From the NCBI GenBank assembly GCA_003139795.1, contig PLGM01000391.1, positions 1 through 62,894 on the forward strand: 62,894 nt of DNA, written 5' to 3'. The notes beneath the pieces are model-generated. The model was not told the DNA's origin. It saw nothing but the letters and a program-made list of their open reading frames with translations, and made no database searches. Position 1 is the stretch's first letter; the number at the start of each line of letters is the position of its first letter. The DNA is from Acidobacteriaceae bacterium. GTDB lineage: Bacteria; Acidobacteriota; Terriglobia; Terriglobales; Acidobacteriaceae. Position numbers and translations under genes: made by a program. Shown here piece by piece: positions 24,829 to 34,257 of the stretch.

Positions 24829-25812
24829 ATGTCGAATTTAACAACGTCCGTAGAATTATCCGTTGTCATCGTCGCATGGAACGCCAGGCACTATCTGGAG
24901 TTGTGCCTCGAAAGTCTGGCCAAGGAACCTCCACGGCGCAGCATGGAAGTGCTCGTGGTCGACAATGCGTCTGCAGACGACACCATAGAAATGGTCGAAA
25001 GCAAATTCCCATGGGTGAAACTGATCAAGAGCAGGGAGAACCTGGGCTTCTCCAAAGGAAATAACGTGGCCATCCGGCGGTGCCAGGGTCGCTACATCGC
25101 GCTCGTGAATCCAGATGTGATCGTGTTCCCAGGTTGCCTGGATGCGCTTGCGGACTTTCTCGATCAGAATCCAAGAGTCGGAAACGTAGGGCCGCGTGTT
25201 TTCAACCCGGACATGACTCAGCAAAGCACTTGCCGGCGGTTTCCAACACTATGGAACAATTTTTGTTCCGCAACCAGATTGGAGAACATATTGAAAGGCT
25301 CCCGTTTTTTCGCCGGCGAGCACATGTTCTACTTTCCGCATGACCGCACGCGCGCCGTAGATGTCATCGTGGGTTGTTTCTCCATGATTCGTCGAGAAGC
25401 ATTTGATGATGTGGGACTGCTTGATGAAGGCTTGTTCATGTATGGCGACGACGTCGATTGGTGCCGGCGTGCCTGGAATGCCGGATGGCAAGTGGTTTTT
25501 TATCCCGGTGCGCGTGCCATCCACGACCGAGGCAAGACCACGGCACCGTTTCCCGTTCACTTTGCGGTCGCGCAACAGCGCTCCGTGCTGCACTATTGGA
25601 CCAAGCACCATACGTTCCTAGGCGTGTTGGGAATCAGGAGCATCATGTTTTTTCATCATTCGCTCCGCTACGCGGTCGCGGCTCTGGATGGCCTTGTGCG
25701 TCCCCGGAAGAGGGCGAAAAACGAAGTGCGCAAGCAGGTCAGTGGCGCCTGCCTGCGGCAACTTCTCTGGGGCAGCGTGCCGAAAAAGCCTGAGGAACAG
25801 TTGGCATCATGA
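24829..25812 (+). CDS. Glycosyltransferase family 2, rhamnosyltransferase-like
   Basis: The protein has 327 residues. The GT-A core contains LSVVIVAWNARHYLELCL, VVDNASADDT, ENLGFSKGNN and ALVNPDVIV. Downstream VDVIVGCFSMIRREAFDDVG and YGDDVDWCRRAWNAGW match WbbL-type rhamnosyltransferases. It acts on the inner face of the inner membrane on lipid-linked sugars. The stop overlaps the next start by four bases (ATGA). Confidence 0.88.
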   Translation: MSNLTTSVELSVVIVAWNARHYLELCLESLAKEPPRRSMEVLVVDNASADDTIEMVESKFPWVKLIKSRENLGFSKGNNVAIRRCQGRYIALVNPDVIVFPGCLDALADFLDQNPRVGNVGPRVFNPDMTQQSTCRRFPTLWNNFCSATRLENILKGSRFFAGEHMFYFPHDRTRAVDVIVGCFSMIRREAFDDVGLLDEGLFMYGDDVDWCRRAWNAGWQVVFYPGARAIHDRGKTTAPFPVHFAVAQQRSVLHYWTKHHTFLGVLGIRSIMFFHHSLRYAVAALDGLVRPRKRAKNEVRKQVSGACLRQLLWGSVPKKPEEQLAS

Positions 25813-26522
25813 GTATTGCGAATTCGATTTCACGGCTTACGGAATACTACTGGCGCCACGGCCTTGCAGCCACACTGCGTCGAGCCGGAGTCGCTGGAAA
25901 GCGGGCGCTCTTTGCAGGTCGAATGGTGGTCTTCTACTGCGATCTGGACGATCGAAGATTACCCCAAGTAAACATCCCGAAAGCCCTGAACGTGAAGCGA
26001 GTACAGGTCCCTACCGAGCTCAGCACGGAGCATTTCCAGGCAATCACAGGCTTCTGGAATCGAAAGCTGGCAAGCCAAAATATCCGGGAGCGGTTCGAAA
26101 AGGGAGCTTCGCTGTGGCTGGTCGAGTGCGAAGGCCAACTGGCCGGCTACAGCTGGACGATACGGGGGCGTGCAATCGCAGCCTATTACTTTCCGATTGC
26201 GAAGGATGATGTGCAGCTTTTCGATTTTTATGTATTCCCCAAGTTTCGCGGCCGGACAATCCTTTGGTTTCTGGTTGTTTACATTTTGCAGACCATGAGA
26301 GCTGAAGGCGCGGTTCGCGTGTTTGGCGACGTGGCGGAGTGGAACGAGCCGTCGCTTTCGTTCTACAAAATGACCCCTTTCCGTGTCTTGGGCTTGGTCA
26401 GCACATACAAGATTTTCGGTCAGGTTCTTACCTGCTGGGCTGCCAACGAACCTGCTGACGGGAAGCAGAAGGGCGCGGCACGCAGGGACAGGGCGACGAA
26501 AGCGCTAAGGTCGAATGAGTAG
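25809..26522 (+). CDS. GNAT-family acetyltransferase
   Basis: The protein has 237 residues. An N-terminal segment (MSIANSISRLTEYYWRHGLA) precedes a GNAT domain with LWLVECEGQLAGYSW, then LFDFYVFPKFRGRTI (the acyl-CoA binding R/Q-x-x-G/R-x region) and WNEPSLSFYKMTPFRVLG. It probably acylates an amino sugar or amino acid. It is coupled to the GT2 upstream (4-base overlap) and overlaps the VOC gene by eight bases. Confidence 0.8.
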   Translation: MSIANSISRLTEYYWRHGLAATLRRAGVAGKRALFAGRMVVFYCDLDDRRLPQVNIPKALNVKRVQVPTELSTEHFQAITGFWNRKLASQNIRERFEKGASLWLVECEGQLAGYSWTIRGRAIAAYYFPIAKDDVQLFDFYVFPKFRGRTILWFLVVYILQTMRAEGAVRVFGDVAEWNEPSLSFYKMTPFRVLGLVSTYKIFGQVLTCWAANEPADGKQKGAARRDRATKALRSNE

Positions 26523-26973
26523 TCCATCGCCGCAAAGCCCTCGTCCTCTGGGCCAACTCAAGCTTCACCACATCGGCTTTATACTGGCGTCAATCCAGGA
26601 GAGTGCTGAATCTTTTGCACTTTCTCTTGGTGCAACGTGGGATGGAAGCATCATTTTTGATCCACTGCAGAAGGTCCGAGTGACGTTCCTGCAAGGAGCT
26701 CACGTCAGCGACGCTCTGATCGAATTGGTTGAGCCCGGTGGCCCTGAATCACCCGTATCACGCTTCCTGGAACGTGGGGGCGGCCTGCACCACCTGTGCT
26801 ATGAGGTGGAGGACTTGGAGGCGCACCTCGCGTTCTGTAAATCAGTCGGCACGATCGTCATTCGTCCCCCCGTCCCCGCCGTGGCCTTTGGTGGACGCCG
26901 CATTGCCTGGGCGATCACGAAAAAGAGGCTGCTGGTGGAATTCCTTGAAAGCAAAGATTTTGTATCGGATTGA
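26515..26973 (+). CDS. VOC-family protein (glyoxalase/methylmalonyl-CoA epimerase fold)
   Basis: The protein has 152 residues. Two beta-alpha-beta-beta-beta modules are visible: KLHHIGFILASIQESAESFA at the start and GGGLHHLCYEVEDLEAHLAF in the second half. Metal-ligand candidates are the histidine of the first module, LHHLCYEV and the Glu of LLVEFLE. The layout resembles methylmalonyl-CoA epimerase. In this setting it may epimerise a 2-substituted acyl group on CoA or ACP, perhaps one made by the FkbH cassette. It is the last gene of a tightly overlapping run. Confidence 0.8.
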   Translation: MSSPSPQSPRPLGQLKLHHIGFILASIQESAESFALSLGATWDGSIIFDPLQKVRVTFLQGAHVSDALIELVEPGGPESPVSRFLERGGGLHHLCYEVEDLEAHLAFCKSVGTIVIRPPVPAVAFGGRRIAWAITKKRLLVEFLESKDFVSD

Positions 26974-27260
26974 CGACTCGCCCGGCGTGTTAGCCCGCCC
27001 ATTGTCCCAAGTCTGGCCGCTCGTTGTTGACCACGGGTTTCCCTGCTGAAGTCGCACCGATTGCGTTCATGTTGGGTGAAACTCCTCCGAGCGAGCAGTC
27101 CGGGACGGTTTTTCATTTTTTGGTTTGCGATGATCATTGCGAAGAAGAGTCCTCGTTCTTATCTCCTTTCGGCTCTTTACGGTACTATGGTCACATTGAC
27201 AGCGATGCCGAACGTAACGTAATCTGGTTGGTTGGGTGAGACTTGGGTAGGGAGACGTCG
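26974..27260. other. 287-bp gap with a promoter candidate
   Basis: No gene is visible. The run of overlapping genes ends at 26973. TTGACA and TAATCT near 27196-27225 suggest a fresh promoter for the secreted protein gene. Confidence 0.45.
27196..27225 (+). promoter_or_regulatory. Sigma-70 type promoter candidate
   Basis: A perfect -35 hexamer TTGACA (27196-27201) is followed after 18 bases by TAATCT (27220-27225). Transcription would begin about 30 bases before the ATG at 27261. The -10 is weak. Confidence 0.4.
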
Positions 27261-29048
27261 ATGGCTAGACTGCTGCGCGTTGCGATCTTTATGGCCTGTG
27301 TTTTTAGTGCTGGAAGTGCTTTTGCTACGGTTGTTCCGGGCGGGACCTGCCCTGCAAGCGCGCCCGTAACGGGCAAAAACTGCTACTTCATTGCGGCAAG
27401 TGGCTCCGACACGAACAACGGAACATCCGAGACCACGCCTTGGCTTCACGCTCCGGGAATGCCGAATTGCACATCAACTTGCGCGGGCGTTAGCCCGACG
27501 GCAGGCAACGGCTTCATCTTCCGCGGCGGCGATACTTGGCACTTCGGAAAGTCTTCAGCCTCCCCCTACACTGGCGGCACTTGGAATTTGACGAACACAG
27601 CGGGGAATCCCTCAACCTGTGTCTATGAGGGGACGCAGACGGGGTGTATTTATTACGGCGTGGATACGACATGGTACAACTCCTCCAATTGTGCCGCGTG
27701 GTGCCGCCCAATCTTGAACGGCGACAATCCCACTTCGGCCACCACCGTTTCTTCCTGTGCCTACCAGATAGGGTCCAGCAATCAAATGGTCTATCAGGGT
27801 GCCGGTTCCGGATATTACAACATTTTGGACAATTTCGAGATGTTGGGATTATGCACGTCAAGCGCGACGGGGGGCAATACCAACGCCAACGTTTATGTTC
27901 AGGATGGGGGTAGCGGAATAACTGCCCAGGGAGTGCTGTTTCAGACCAATCTCTACATTCACGGATGGACCGCGACAACTACCGCGGGGACGGGAAGCGA
28001 AGCTCTGGCCTGCGTCATATTTAGCGGCGGAAACCAAAGTTTGCATGTAATGGACCGTATTGTTGTGGACGGCTCAGACTCCAATCCAGGAGTATGCGCG
28101 TGGGCCACATTTCCCAGTTTCTATCATTTCCGTGATTCCATAATTCGGTATGCCACGCAAGGCGTCGGCCAGTGGTGCCACGACATCCACGACAGCATCT
28201 TTGAGCACTTTTACGCGCCGAACGTGCCGACGCACGGCAACATCCTGGAGTGCAATGACGACAGTCCCGGCAACGCGCCGGGCCAGCCGCAGAATACCCC
28301 GAACGTCTTCTACAACAACGTAGTTCGCCACGATGATCCGTCATTTGTGTCGGGCGGCGAAGTTCATCTCTGGTTCTGCCCGGAAGGGGTGCCGGAGTAC
28401 TGGTTCAACAACCTGATGTACGACGTCGGCAGCGGGAACGACTGGGACTATGCTGGGGCTCCAACCTACTCCTGCACAAACACTGGCGGTCAGTATATGT
28501 TCAACAACACGTTGGTCGATGTAGTTCAGACCTGCTACATCTCCACGGTTTCTCATGGTGGGAAGTACTTGACGATATCAAATGAGCATCTTATCAATAC
28601 GCCGCTTGACACTGGAACCACCGCCTGTACCGGATACAACAGCGCGACAAACGTTGCCATGACCGATGCGGCGGCGATCACGCAGGGCTATCTCCTGAGT
28701 TCAGGCGGAACTGCGAATGCGGACACTTGCGCGAACGATGGCACAACTCCGTGCACTGCTATCCTCAGTACAGATTCAACCATAACCGCTGGCACGAATC
28801 AGCAAGGCTACTGCACGGCGCTGGCCTCCTACACCTCAGAACCTGCCATTGGCACGGATGCCGCGAATGCCTGCAAGTACGGCACCACGGACGGTTGTTC
28901 CTATAACACAATGAGCCATACGATGATCTGTCCTTCGGCATGGCAGGCCGTTAAACGTCCGGCCACCACGGCTTGGGACAGCGGTGCATATCAATTCTCT
29001 AGCGTCTCACCTCCGACGAATGGGGCGGCCACGGTTTCAGGTCCCTAA
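27261..29048 (+). CDS. Secreted Cys-rich protein, probably a right-handed beta-helix
   Basis: The protein has 595 residues from ATG 27261 (AGGGAGA about six bases upstream). The signal peptide is MARLLRVAIFMACVFSAGSAFA. Mature features are many cysteines and short repeated strands with Asn/Gly turns (FIAASGSDTNNGT, YNILDNFEMLGLC, YHFRDSIIRYA, ECNDDSPGN, YMFNNTLVDVVQ). These look like pectate-lyase or parallel beta-helix coils, a fold common in polysaccharide lyases and hydrolases. No catalytic site is evident. It could modify or bind the secreted polymer. It stands alone between the VOC and Wzy genes and likely has its own promoter. Confidence 0.65.
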   Translation: MARLLRVAIFMACVFSAGSAFATVVPGGTCPASAPVTGKNCYFIAASGSDTNNGTSETTPWLHAPGMPNCTSTCAGVSPTAGNGFIFRGGDTWHFGKSSASPYTGGTWNLTNTAGNPSTCVYEGTQTGCIYYGVDTTWYNSSNCAAWCRPILNGDNPTSATTVSSCAYQIGSSNQMVYQGAGSGYYNILDNFEMLGLCTSSATGGNTNANVYVQDGGSGITAQGVLFQTNLYIHGWTATTTAGTGSEALACVIFSGGNQSLHVMDRIVVDGSDSNPGVCAWATFPSFYHFRDSIIRYATQGVGQWCHDIHDSIFEHFYAPNVPTHGNILECNDDSPGNAPGQPQNTPNVFYNNVVRHDDPSFVSGGEVHLWFCPEGVPEYWFNNLMYDVGSGNDWDYAGAPTYSCTNTGGQYMFNNTLVDVVQTCYISTVSHGGKYLTISNEHLINTPLDTGTTACTGYNSATNVAMTDAAAITQGYLLSSGGTANADTCANDGTTPCTAILSTDSTITAGTNQQGYCTALASYTSEPAIGTDAANACKYGTTDGCSYNTMSHTMICPSAWQAVKRPATTAWDSGAYQFSSVSPPTNGAATVSGP

Positions 29049-29348
29049 GCCCCGTATAGAGATCGGGAGCTTCGCGGACTGCGACACAAGCGGCCCGACC
29101 CAATTCCCTCGGTCAGATGTACTGCAGGAGAAATCTTTCTCGCTGACCGCCATGTTTTTTGGGCGTTAGACCTCATTGATACCGGTGCAAGTGGTTCAAA
29201 TAGCAAGACAATCCTTCCAACCAGTTGCTTGTCAGTCAAAGCGCCTTCAGCAGCCTTGACCAGAGTGAGGAATCCGAGGCATTCCTAAGATGGGCCGACA
29301 GCGGATAAGCTAAGACTTCGCTAACTTCCCATTGCCTTACCTAGACCC
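29049..29348. other. 300-bp gap before the polymerase gene
   Basis: I see no gene, no strong terminator and no convincing promoter here. Confidence 0.4.
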
Positions 29349-30764
29349 ATGGCACCAGCACACCTTAGATTTGGAGGCGGAGCGGCCGACTCCGCTATCA
29401 ATCCACTGGTGGCTCTGTGGCTGTTGATCGCGCTTGTGCTGATTTTTGCCCTCCCGCGCGGGAAGGCGATCGCGCCCTTTCTGCTCGCTTTTTTTACCAT
29501 CCCAATCGGACAAGTGGTGGTGCTGGGGGGCTTTCACTTTACGGCCCTGCGCGTCCTGATTCTGGCCGGCTTGGTTCGAAGGGCAACTTTCCCAAAGTCA
29601 ACGTTGGCAGGCAAGTATCCTGGCGGATTCAGTGCTTTAGACTGGGTCGTGGTTTTCTGGTCAGTATCGGCCGTAATCGCACTTTTTCTCGAGTTCCCCC
29701 AGATGCAGGCATTCATCAATTGCCTGGGAGTTCTTTTGGACACCTTGGGCGGGTACCTCGTAGTGAGATCTTTCATTCCCGACGGCGAGACGGTCCGCCG
29801 CACGATCAAAGCGTTGGCGGTGATTTGCACTATTCTCGGCGTCTGCATGATCAATGAACAAATCAGTCATATCAATATATTTGGCCTGTTAGGAGGGATT
29901 AGTCGCGAAGTAACTGTCAGGGAAGGGACAATACGTTCGGCGGGAAGCATGGGTTGCCTCTACGCGGGTGCTTTCGCCGGCGTTTTGGTCCCATTGTTTT
30001 TGTGGCTGTGGACGGGAGGAAAATCCAGGATGGCAGCCATCTTCGGGCTTGCTGGGGCGATTGCCATGGTCATTACGTCGAATTCAAGCACCTCAGAACT
30101 GGCCATAATGGGAAGCTTCGTGGGCCTTGGTTTCTGGCCACTGCGCAAAAAGATGCGCCTGATTCGATGGGGATTGGTCATAACGTTAGTCGGACTCCAC
30201 CTGGCAATGAAAGCGCCGGTGTGGGCCCTCATCGCCCGCATCGATCTCACCGGTTCGTCGTCCGGTTATCAGCGCTTTTGCCTTATCGACATGACCGTAA
30301 AGCACTTCAGCAATTGGTGGCTTATTGGCTCTCAGGATTACCCCAACTGGGGATGGGATAGTTGGGACCTCTGCAATCAGTTTGTTGCCGTTGCGTTGAC
30401 GGGAGGTTTGCTCACCCTGATTTTCTATATCGCGATCTTCAGCCGGGGCTTTGGGGCAATTGGGAATGCAAGGAAACGTGTGAGCGGGGACCGCCAGCAG
30501 GAATGGCTGCTCTGGTGCTTTGGATCCACTCTGCTTGCCACCGTGGTGGCGCATTTCGGAATCAACGACGTGGCGCAGCTCTATATGGGCCTTTTTTCTT
30601 TGGTCGCCTGCATCTCCGTGGTAACGTTCGAAGCAAAGCAGACGACGGTTTCCACCACGCAGAAGGTGGCTCAGGAGCAGATGCTATCGCCTGTTCTGGT
30701 GCCGGAACTTATCTGCAATTTCGGCGGAGCCGAGCAAAAGGTACGGTACGGCCTCCCCCGTTAG
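29349..30764 (+). CDS. Wzy-like O-antigen/EPS polymerase
   Basis: The protein has 471 residues and about 11-12 hydrophobic segments, for example ALWLLIALVLIFALPRG, LLAFFTIPIGQVVVLGGF and YIAIFSRGFGAIG. The larger loop is in the second half (MKAPVWALIARIDLTGSSSG, DMTVKHFSNWWLIGSQDYPN), as in O-antigen ligase/polymerase (Wzy_C) proteins. It would join repeat units at the periplasmic face. The gene content (Wzx, Wzz, Wza also present) supports a Wzy-dependent pathway. A ligase (WaaL) role cannot be excluded. Confidence 0.82.
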   Translation: MAPAHLRFGGGAADSAINPLVALWLLIALVLIFALPRGKAIAPFLLAFFTIPIGQVVVLGGFHFTALRVLILAGLVRRATFPKSTLAGKYPGGFSALDWVVVFWSVSAVIALFLEFPQMQAFINCLGVLLDTLGGYLVVRSFIPDGETVRRTIKALAVICTILGVCMINEQISHINIFGLLGGISREVTVREGTIRSAGSMGCLYAGAFAGVLVPLFLWLWTGGKSRMAAIFGLAGAIAMVITSNSSTSELAIMGSFVGLGFWPLRKKMRLIRWGLVITLVGLHLAMKAPVWALIARIDLTGSSSGYQRFCLIDMTVKHFSNWWLIGSQDYPNWGWDSWDLCNQFVAVALTGGLLTLIFYIAIFSRGFGAIGNARKRVSGDRQQEWLLWCFGSTLLATVVAHFGINDVAQLYMGLFSLVACISVVTFEAKQTTVSTTQKVAQEQMLSPVLVPELICNFGGAEQKVRYGLPR

Positions 30765-30843
30765 AAAAGAGAGCACTCTACCTTATCGCTCAAGACCTGA
30801 CCTCGTAGAAGAGCGGGTCCAGAAACGTCCCAAGGAAAAACTA

Positions 30844-32082
30844 GTGACGGACAGAAACGATCGGGTGCGCGTGTTGTACAGCTTTCCTCTGCGCCTGGGG
30901 GCGGACCGGGTGTGCTATACGGCCTGGCAACAGGTGAATGGACTGGCGGCTGCCGGAGCAGACTTACTGGTTTTTCCGGCGTCTCTGGCCCGGCCGGTTC
31001 CCGCAGGGGTCAGGGTTTCCCCCACGCTGGCACGGGGAAATTTACGCCTCCCGTTTCGAGTGGTGGGCACAGTGCGCGCAGTGGCGCTGCACGACCGGAT
31101 TGTAGCGCGGCGAATCGAAAAACTGGCCGGACAGATTGACATCATTCACACCTGGCCAACGGGAGCACTCGAAACGTTAAAAGCCGCGGCGCGGCAGGGC
31201 ATCCCAACCGTGCTGGAGAGGCCGAATGCACACACAGGGTTCGCGATGGCGGTTGTTCAAAGGGAATGCGACCGTCTGGGAATTGTGCTGCCGCCTGATC
31301 ATGAACATGCGTACAACGCAGAGAAGCTGCGCAAGGAAGAACAGGAATATAGACTCGCGACACGGCTTCTGTGTCCATCGGAATTCGTAGTAAAGACGTT
31401 TCTCGACAAGGGATTCGCGAAAGAGCAGCTTGCCCGGCACATCTACGGATTCGATGAGAAGCTTTACCATCCTGACGCCAAGCCGCGGGATACTAAGCGC
31501 GGGCTAACTATGCTGTTCGTAGGAGTCTGTGCAGTGCGCAAGGGCGTACATTACGCCCTTGAGGCATGGCTCAAATCTTCGGCCTGCCACGACGGTACCT
31601 TTCTGATTGCTGGAGAATTCCTGCCGGACTATCAGGAAAAGCTTGCAGCCATGCTCTCCCACCCCAGCGTGAAAGTTCTGGGTCATCGGAACGATGTACC
31701 GGAACTGATGCGAAAGAGCGACATTCTGGTCTTGCCCAGTATTGAGGAAGGATTCGGACTGGTGATCACGGAAGCGATGGGTTCCGGTTGTGTTCCGCTC
31801 GCGTCAGAAGCCTGCACGGAGATCTGCAGCCACATGAAAACGGGACTGATGCACAAAGTCGGAGACGTAGAAGCCCTGACTCAGCACATTACCATGCTCC
31901 ACGAGGACCGCGCACTCCTAGAAATGTTGCGGACTGGATCTCTTAAGGCGTGCTCCGAGATTACCTGGAAGGCCGCCGGAGCAAGGCTCCTTGACGTATA
32001 CCGCGCAACGATTGCAGCCCATAGGACAGGCGTGTCCAGCGGGCTTCCTCAAACTCCAGATACCATTTGCGCAGGAGCCTGA
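30844..32082 (+). CDS. Glycosyltransferase family 4 (GT-B fold)
   Basis: The protein has 412 residues from GTG 30844. The C-terminal donor domain includes LTMLFVGVCAVRKGVHYALE, VKVLGHRNDVPELMRKSDIL and the retaining-GT4 E-x7-E motif in EEGFGLVITEAMGSG (about 301-315). The N-terminal domain contains IIHTWPTGALETLK. It adds a sugar with retention of anomeric configuration, probably a hexose; the donor is unknown. Confidence 0.88.
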   Translation: MTDRNDRVRVLYSFPLRLGADRVCYTAWQQVNGLAAAGADLLVFPASLARPVPAGVRVSPTLARGNLRLPFRVVGTVRAVALHDRIVARRIEKLAGQIDIIHTWPTGALETLKAAARQGIPTVLERPNAHTGFAMAVVQRECDRLGIVLPPDHEHAYNAEKLRKEEQEYRLATRLLCPSEFVVKTFLDKGFAKEQLARHIYGFDEKLYHPDAKPRDTKRGLTMLFVGVCAVRKGVHYALEAWLKSSACHDGTFLIAGEFLPDYQEKLAAMLSHPSVKVLGHRNDVPELMRKSDILVLPSIEEGFGLVITEAMGSGCVPLASEACTEICSHMKTGLMHKVGDVEALTQHITMLHEDRALLEMLRTGSLKACSEITWKAAGARLLDVYRATIAAHRTGVSSGLPQTPDTICAGA

Positions 32083-32122
32083 TTTCGCGGTCAGGCACAT
32101 TGAAAAGCGGAGAGCTTCATTC

Positions 32123-33124
32123 ATGAATCCCAAAGTAACCGTCGTCATACCGACATATAACCGGGTAGATAAGGTTCGGAAGGGCATAGAGAGCGTCCTG
32201 GCACAGACAGTCTCTGACCTTGAAGTAATCGTGGTGGATGACGGGTCCTCGGATAATACCGGGCAGATTCTCGGGGAGATATTTGGGGAACGAATCCGTT
32301 ATTACTCGCAAGCCAATCAGGGCGCGAGCGTGGCACGCAACAAGGGAATCGCGAAAGCTCGAGGCGAGTGGATCGCGTTTCTAGACTCGGACGATCTCTG
32401 GGAGAAGGACAAGCTCGAATGGCAACTCAAAGCTCTTGAGCAATTTGGCTCCCAGTGTGATGCGTGTTATACCGATGTGCGATTCTTCAATCACTCAGAA
32501 ACGTGCACGATGTTCCAACTGGCGGAAAAGAACTACCGGCACGAAAATGCGATGGGCGTCAACACCGATGTGCTTCGATTGCTGGTGAGACCCGGGGGCG
32601 CCGGCATGGTTGTCTGTTTATCCTCCTTCATGGCGCGTAAGGCCGCAATAAGAAAGATGGGGAGATTCGACCCCAGCCTGTTGTACAGCCAGGATAGTGA
32701 CTTCATGTTCCGGCTAGCGATGGTTACTGGTTTCTGCTATGTTAACCGCCCGCTTGTTCTGTTTGACCGATCCCCCGTAGAGGATCGTCATGTGGGAGTA
32801 AGCTCCGCTTGGAACAGAATGGAGTTCTTCCTTCAGGATAGCCAGCTCAGGCTCGAAGGACTGTTGCGCTTGACCGAAGACCAGCCGGCTGCGATCCGCA
32901 ATCTAGTCCGCCATCAGCTCGGCTCGATTCATAGCGGATGGGTCAATTGCTATCTGGAAACCGGACAGTACGGAAAGGCGCGCGCAGCTGCTTCTAAGGC
33001 GGCGCAGATGAATCTGACGTTCAACGTGGCAATGAAATGGCTGCTAACCTGGATGAGTCCCAGGCTTGCACTCCGAACTGTACGTCACCGAGAAAGCAAA
33101 AGAGCTTCGGCATTTACTGTCTAA
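32123..33124 (+). CDS. Glycosyltransferase family 2 (paralogue of the one at 43535)
   Basis: The protein has 333 residues. ATG 32123 is preferred because the GT-A fold begins there (MNPKVTVVIPTYNRVDKVRK), while the open frame reaches back into the GT4 gene. DDGSSD and FLDSDDLW provide nucleotide and metal binding. The C-terminal 100 residues form a helical tail. It is closely similar to the product at 43535-44542, sharing ANQGASVARN/PNQGASVARN and KLEWQLKALEQF, so the two arose by duplication within the locus. Confidence 0.88.
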   Translation: MNPKVTVVIPTYNRVDKVRKGIESVLAQTVSDLEVIVVDDGSSDNTGQILGEIFGERIRYYSQANQGASVARNKGIAKARGEWIAFLDSDDLWEKDKLEWQLKALEQFGSQCDACYTDVRFFNHSETCTMFQLAEKNYRHENAMGVNTDVLRLLVRPGGAGMVVCLSSFMARKAAIRKMGRFDPSLLYSQDSDFMFRLAMVTGFCYVNRPLVLFDRSPVEDRHVGVSSAWNRMEFFLQDSQLRLEGLLRLTEDQPAAIRNLVRHQLGSIHSGWVNCYLETGQYGKARAAASKAAQMNLTFNVAMKWLLTWMSPRLALRTVRHRESKRASAFTV

Positions 33125-33146
33125 GAAAGTGCTTGGCAAAGAATCT

Positions 33147-34154
33147 ATGAATGGCGGTACATCATTGGCACACGCTTCGGAGCGCGACTCAGAGGAGCAT
33201 GACGAGAGCGCGATTAGGGATCGCAATCGGGAGCCGTGTCCGATTTGCGGGCAGACCGGCGCCCGCGAGTGGCTGCGGGGGCCAGACCGTTTGCATGGCC
33301 GGCAAGAACAATACACGCTTCTGCGCTGCCCGGCCTGTTTTCTCGTGTGGCTCAGCAAACCGCCGAAGGCCGCAGAAATGCACCGGCATTACACGGATGC
33401 TTATGACAGTTTGATCTCGGCTGGCGGCGAGAACTCGCCAGGACGCTGGCGGGACCGCAACGTTGCGCTCGCGCCACACAAGCAGTCAGGGGTGCTCCTC
33501 GATCTAGGGTGCAGCTCGGGCGCGTTTTTGCAATCTCTCTGCGGCAAGGACTGGGATCTGTTCGGCATCGAGATGTCTGCGGAATCGGCGAAACTGGCGC
33601 AAGCAAAAAGCGGCGCAAATATATTTGTAGGAAACATCCTCGATGCCGAATTTCCGCCATCGTCATTCGACGTGATTACGTGTTTCGACGTGTTCGAGCA
33701 TCTGTATGAGCCGCGGCAGGTGATGACACGTATCGCCAAATGGCTGAAGCCGGGAGGAATTTTCTACGTCCTGGTGCCCAATGTGGATGCGGCCGAGGCG
33801 CGCGTCTTCGGGAGTTATTGGCATGGACTTGAGCTGCCGCGGCACCTGTTCCATTACTCACCTGCGTCTCTCAAATTCCTGGCCGAGTCAGCCGGACTGT
33901 GCCAGGTGTCACTTGAAACGCGGCGCAATCCCGCAGTGGGGACAAGCCTGCGCTACGTCTGGGATGATGTTTTCCGCGCCGTGGGTATCCGGCGGACACC
34001 TGTTGCCTACCGGGGCGAGGCAAGCCTTCCTTGGAGGGCGGCGCGGAAGTTGGTGCGCATGACGATTCTGCGCGCACTCCTGGCGATGGCACCCATAGTG
34101 GGTGGCGGCGAGTCCATCCACGCCATTTTCCGGAAGAAAGAGGATAGTCAGTGA
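33147..34154 (+). CDS. Class I SAM-dependent methyltransferase with N-terminal zinc-finger-like part
   Basis: The protein has 335 residues from ATG 33147; the open frame extends into the previous gene. An N-terminal CPICGQTG with RCPACFLVWL forms a four-Cys metal site. The SAM motif I is VLLDLGCSSGAFLQ, later ITCFDVFEHLYEP and WLKPGGIFYVLVPN. This layout is common for methyltransferases of surface polysaccharides and may act as a chain-end or sugar O-methyltransferase. The substrate is unknown. Confidence 0.85.
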   Translation: MNGGTSLAHASERDSEEHDESAIRDRNREPCPICGQTGAREWLRGPDRLHGRQEQYTLLRCPACFLVWLSKPPKAAEMHRHYTDAYDSLISAGGENSPGRWRDRNVALAPHKQSGVLLDLGCSSGAFLQSLCGKDWDLFGIEMSAESAKLAQAKSGANIFVGNILDAEFPPSSFDVITCFDVFEHLYEPRQVMTRIAKWLKPGGIFYVLVPNVDAAEARVFGSYWHGLELPRHLFHYSPASLKFLAESAGLCQVSLETRRNPAVGTSLRYVWDDVFRAVGIRRTPVAYRGEASLPWRAARKLVRMTILRALLAMAPIVGGGESIHAIFRKKEDSQ

Positions 34155-34257
34155 GCAGTAGGCGACTCATTCATACTCATTCGAGCTTGAGTTATATCCG
34201 CACATCTGGAAGGGCTCTCGCACTTATGAGCGAAGTTTCGGGAATTGGTGACTCGAT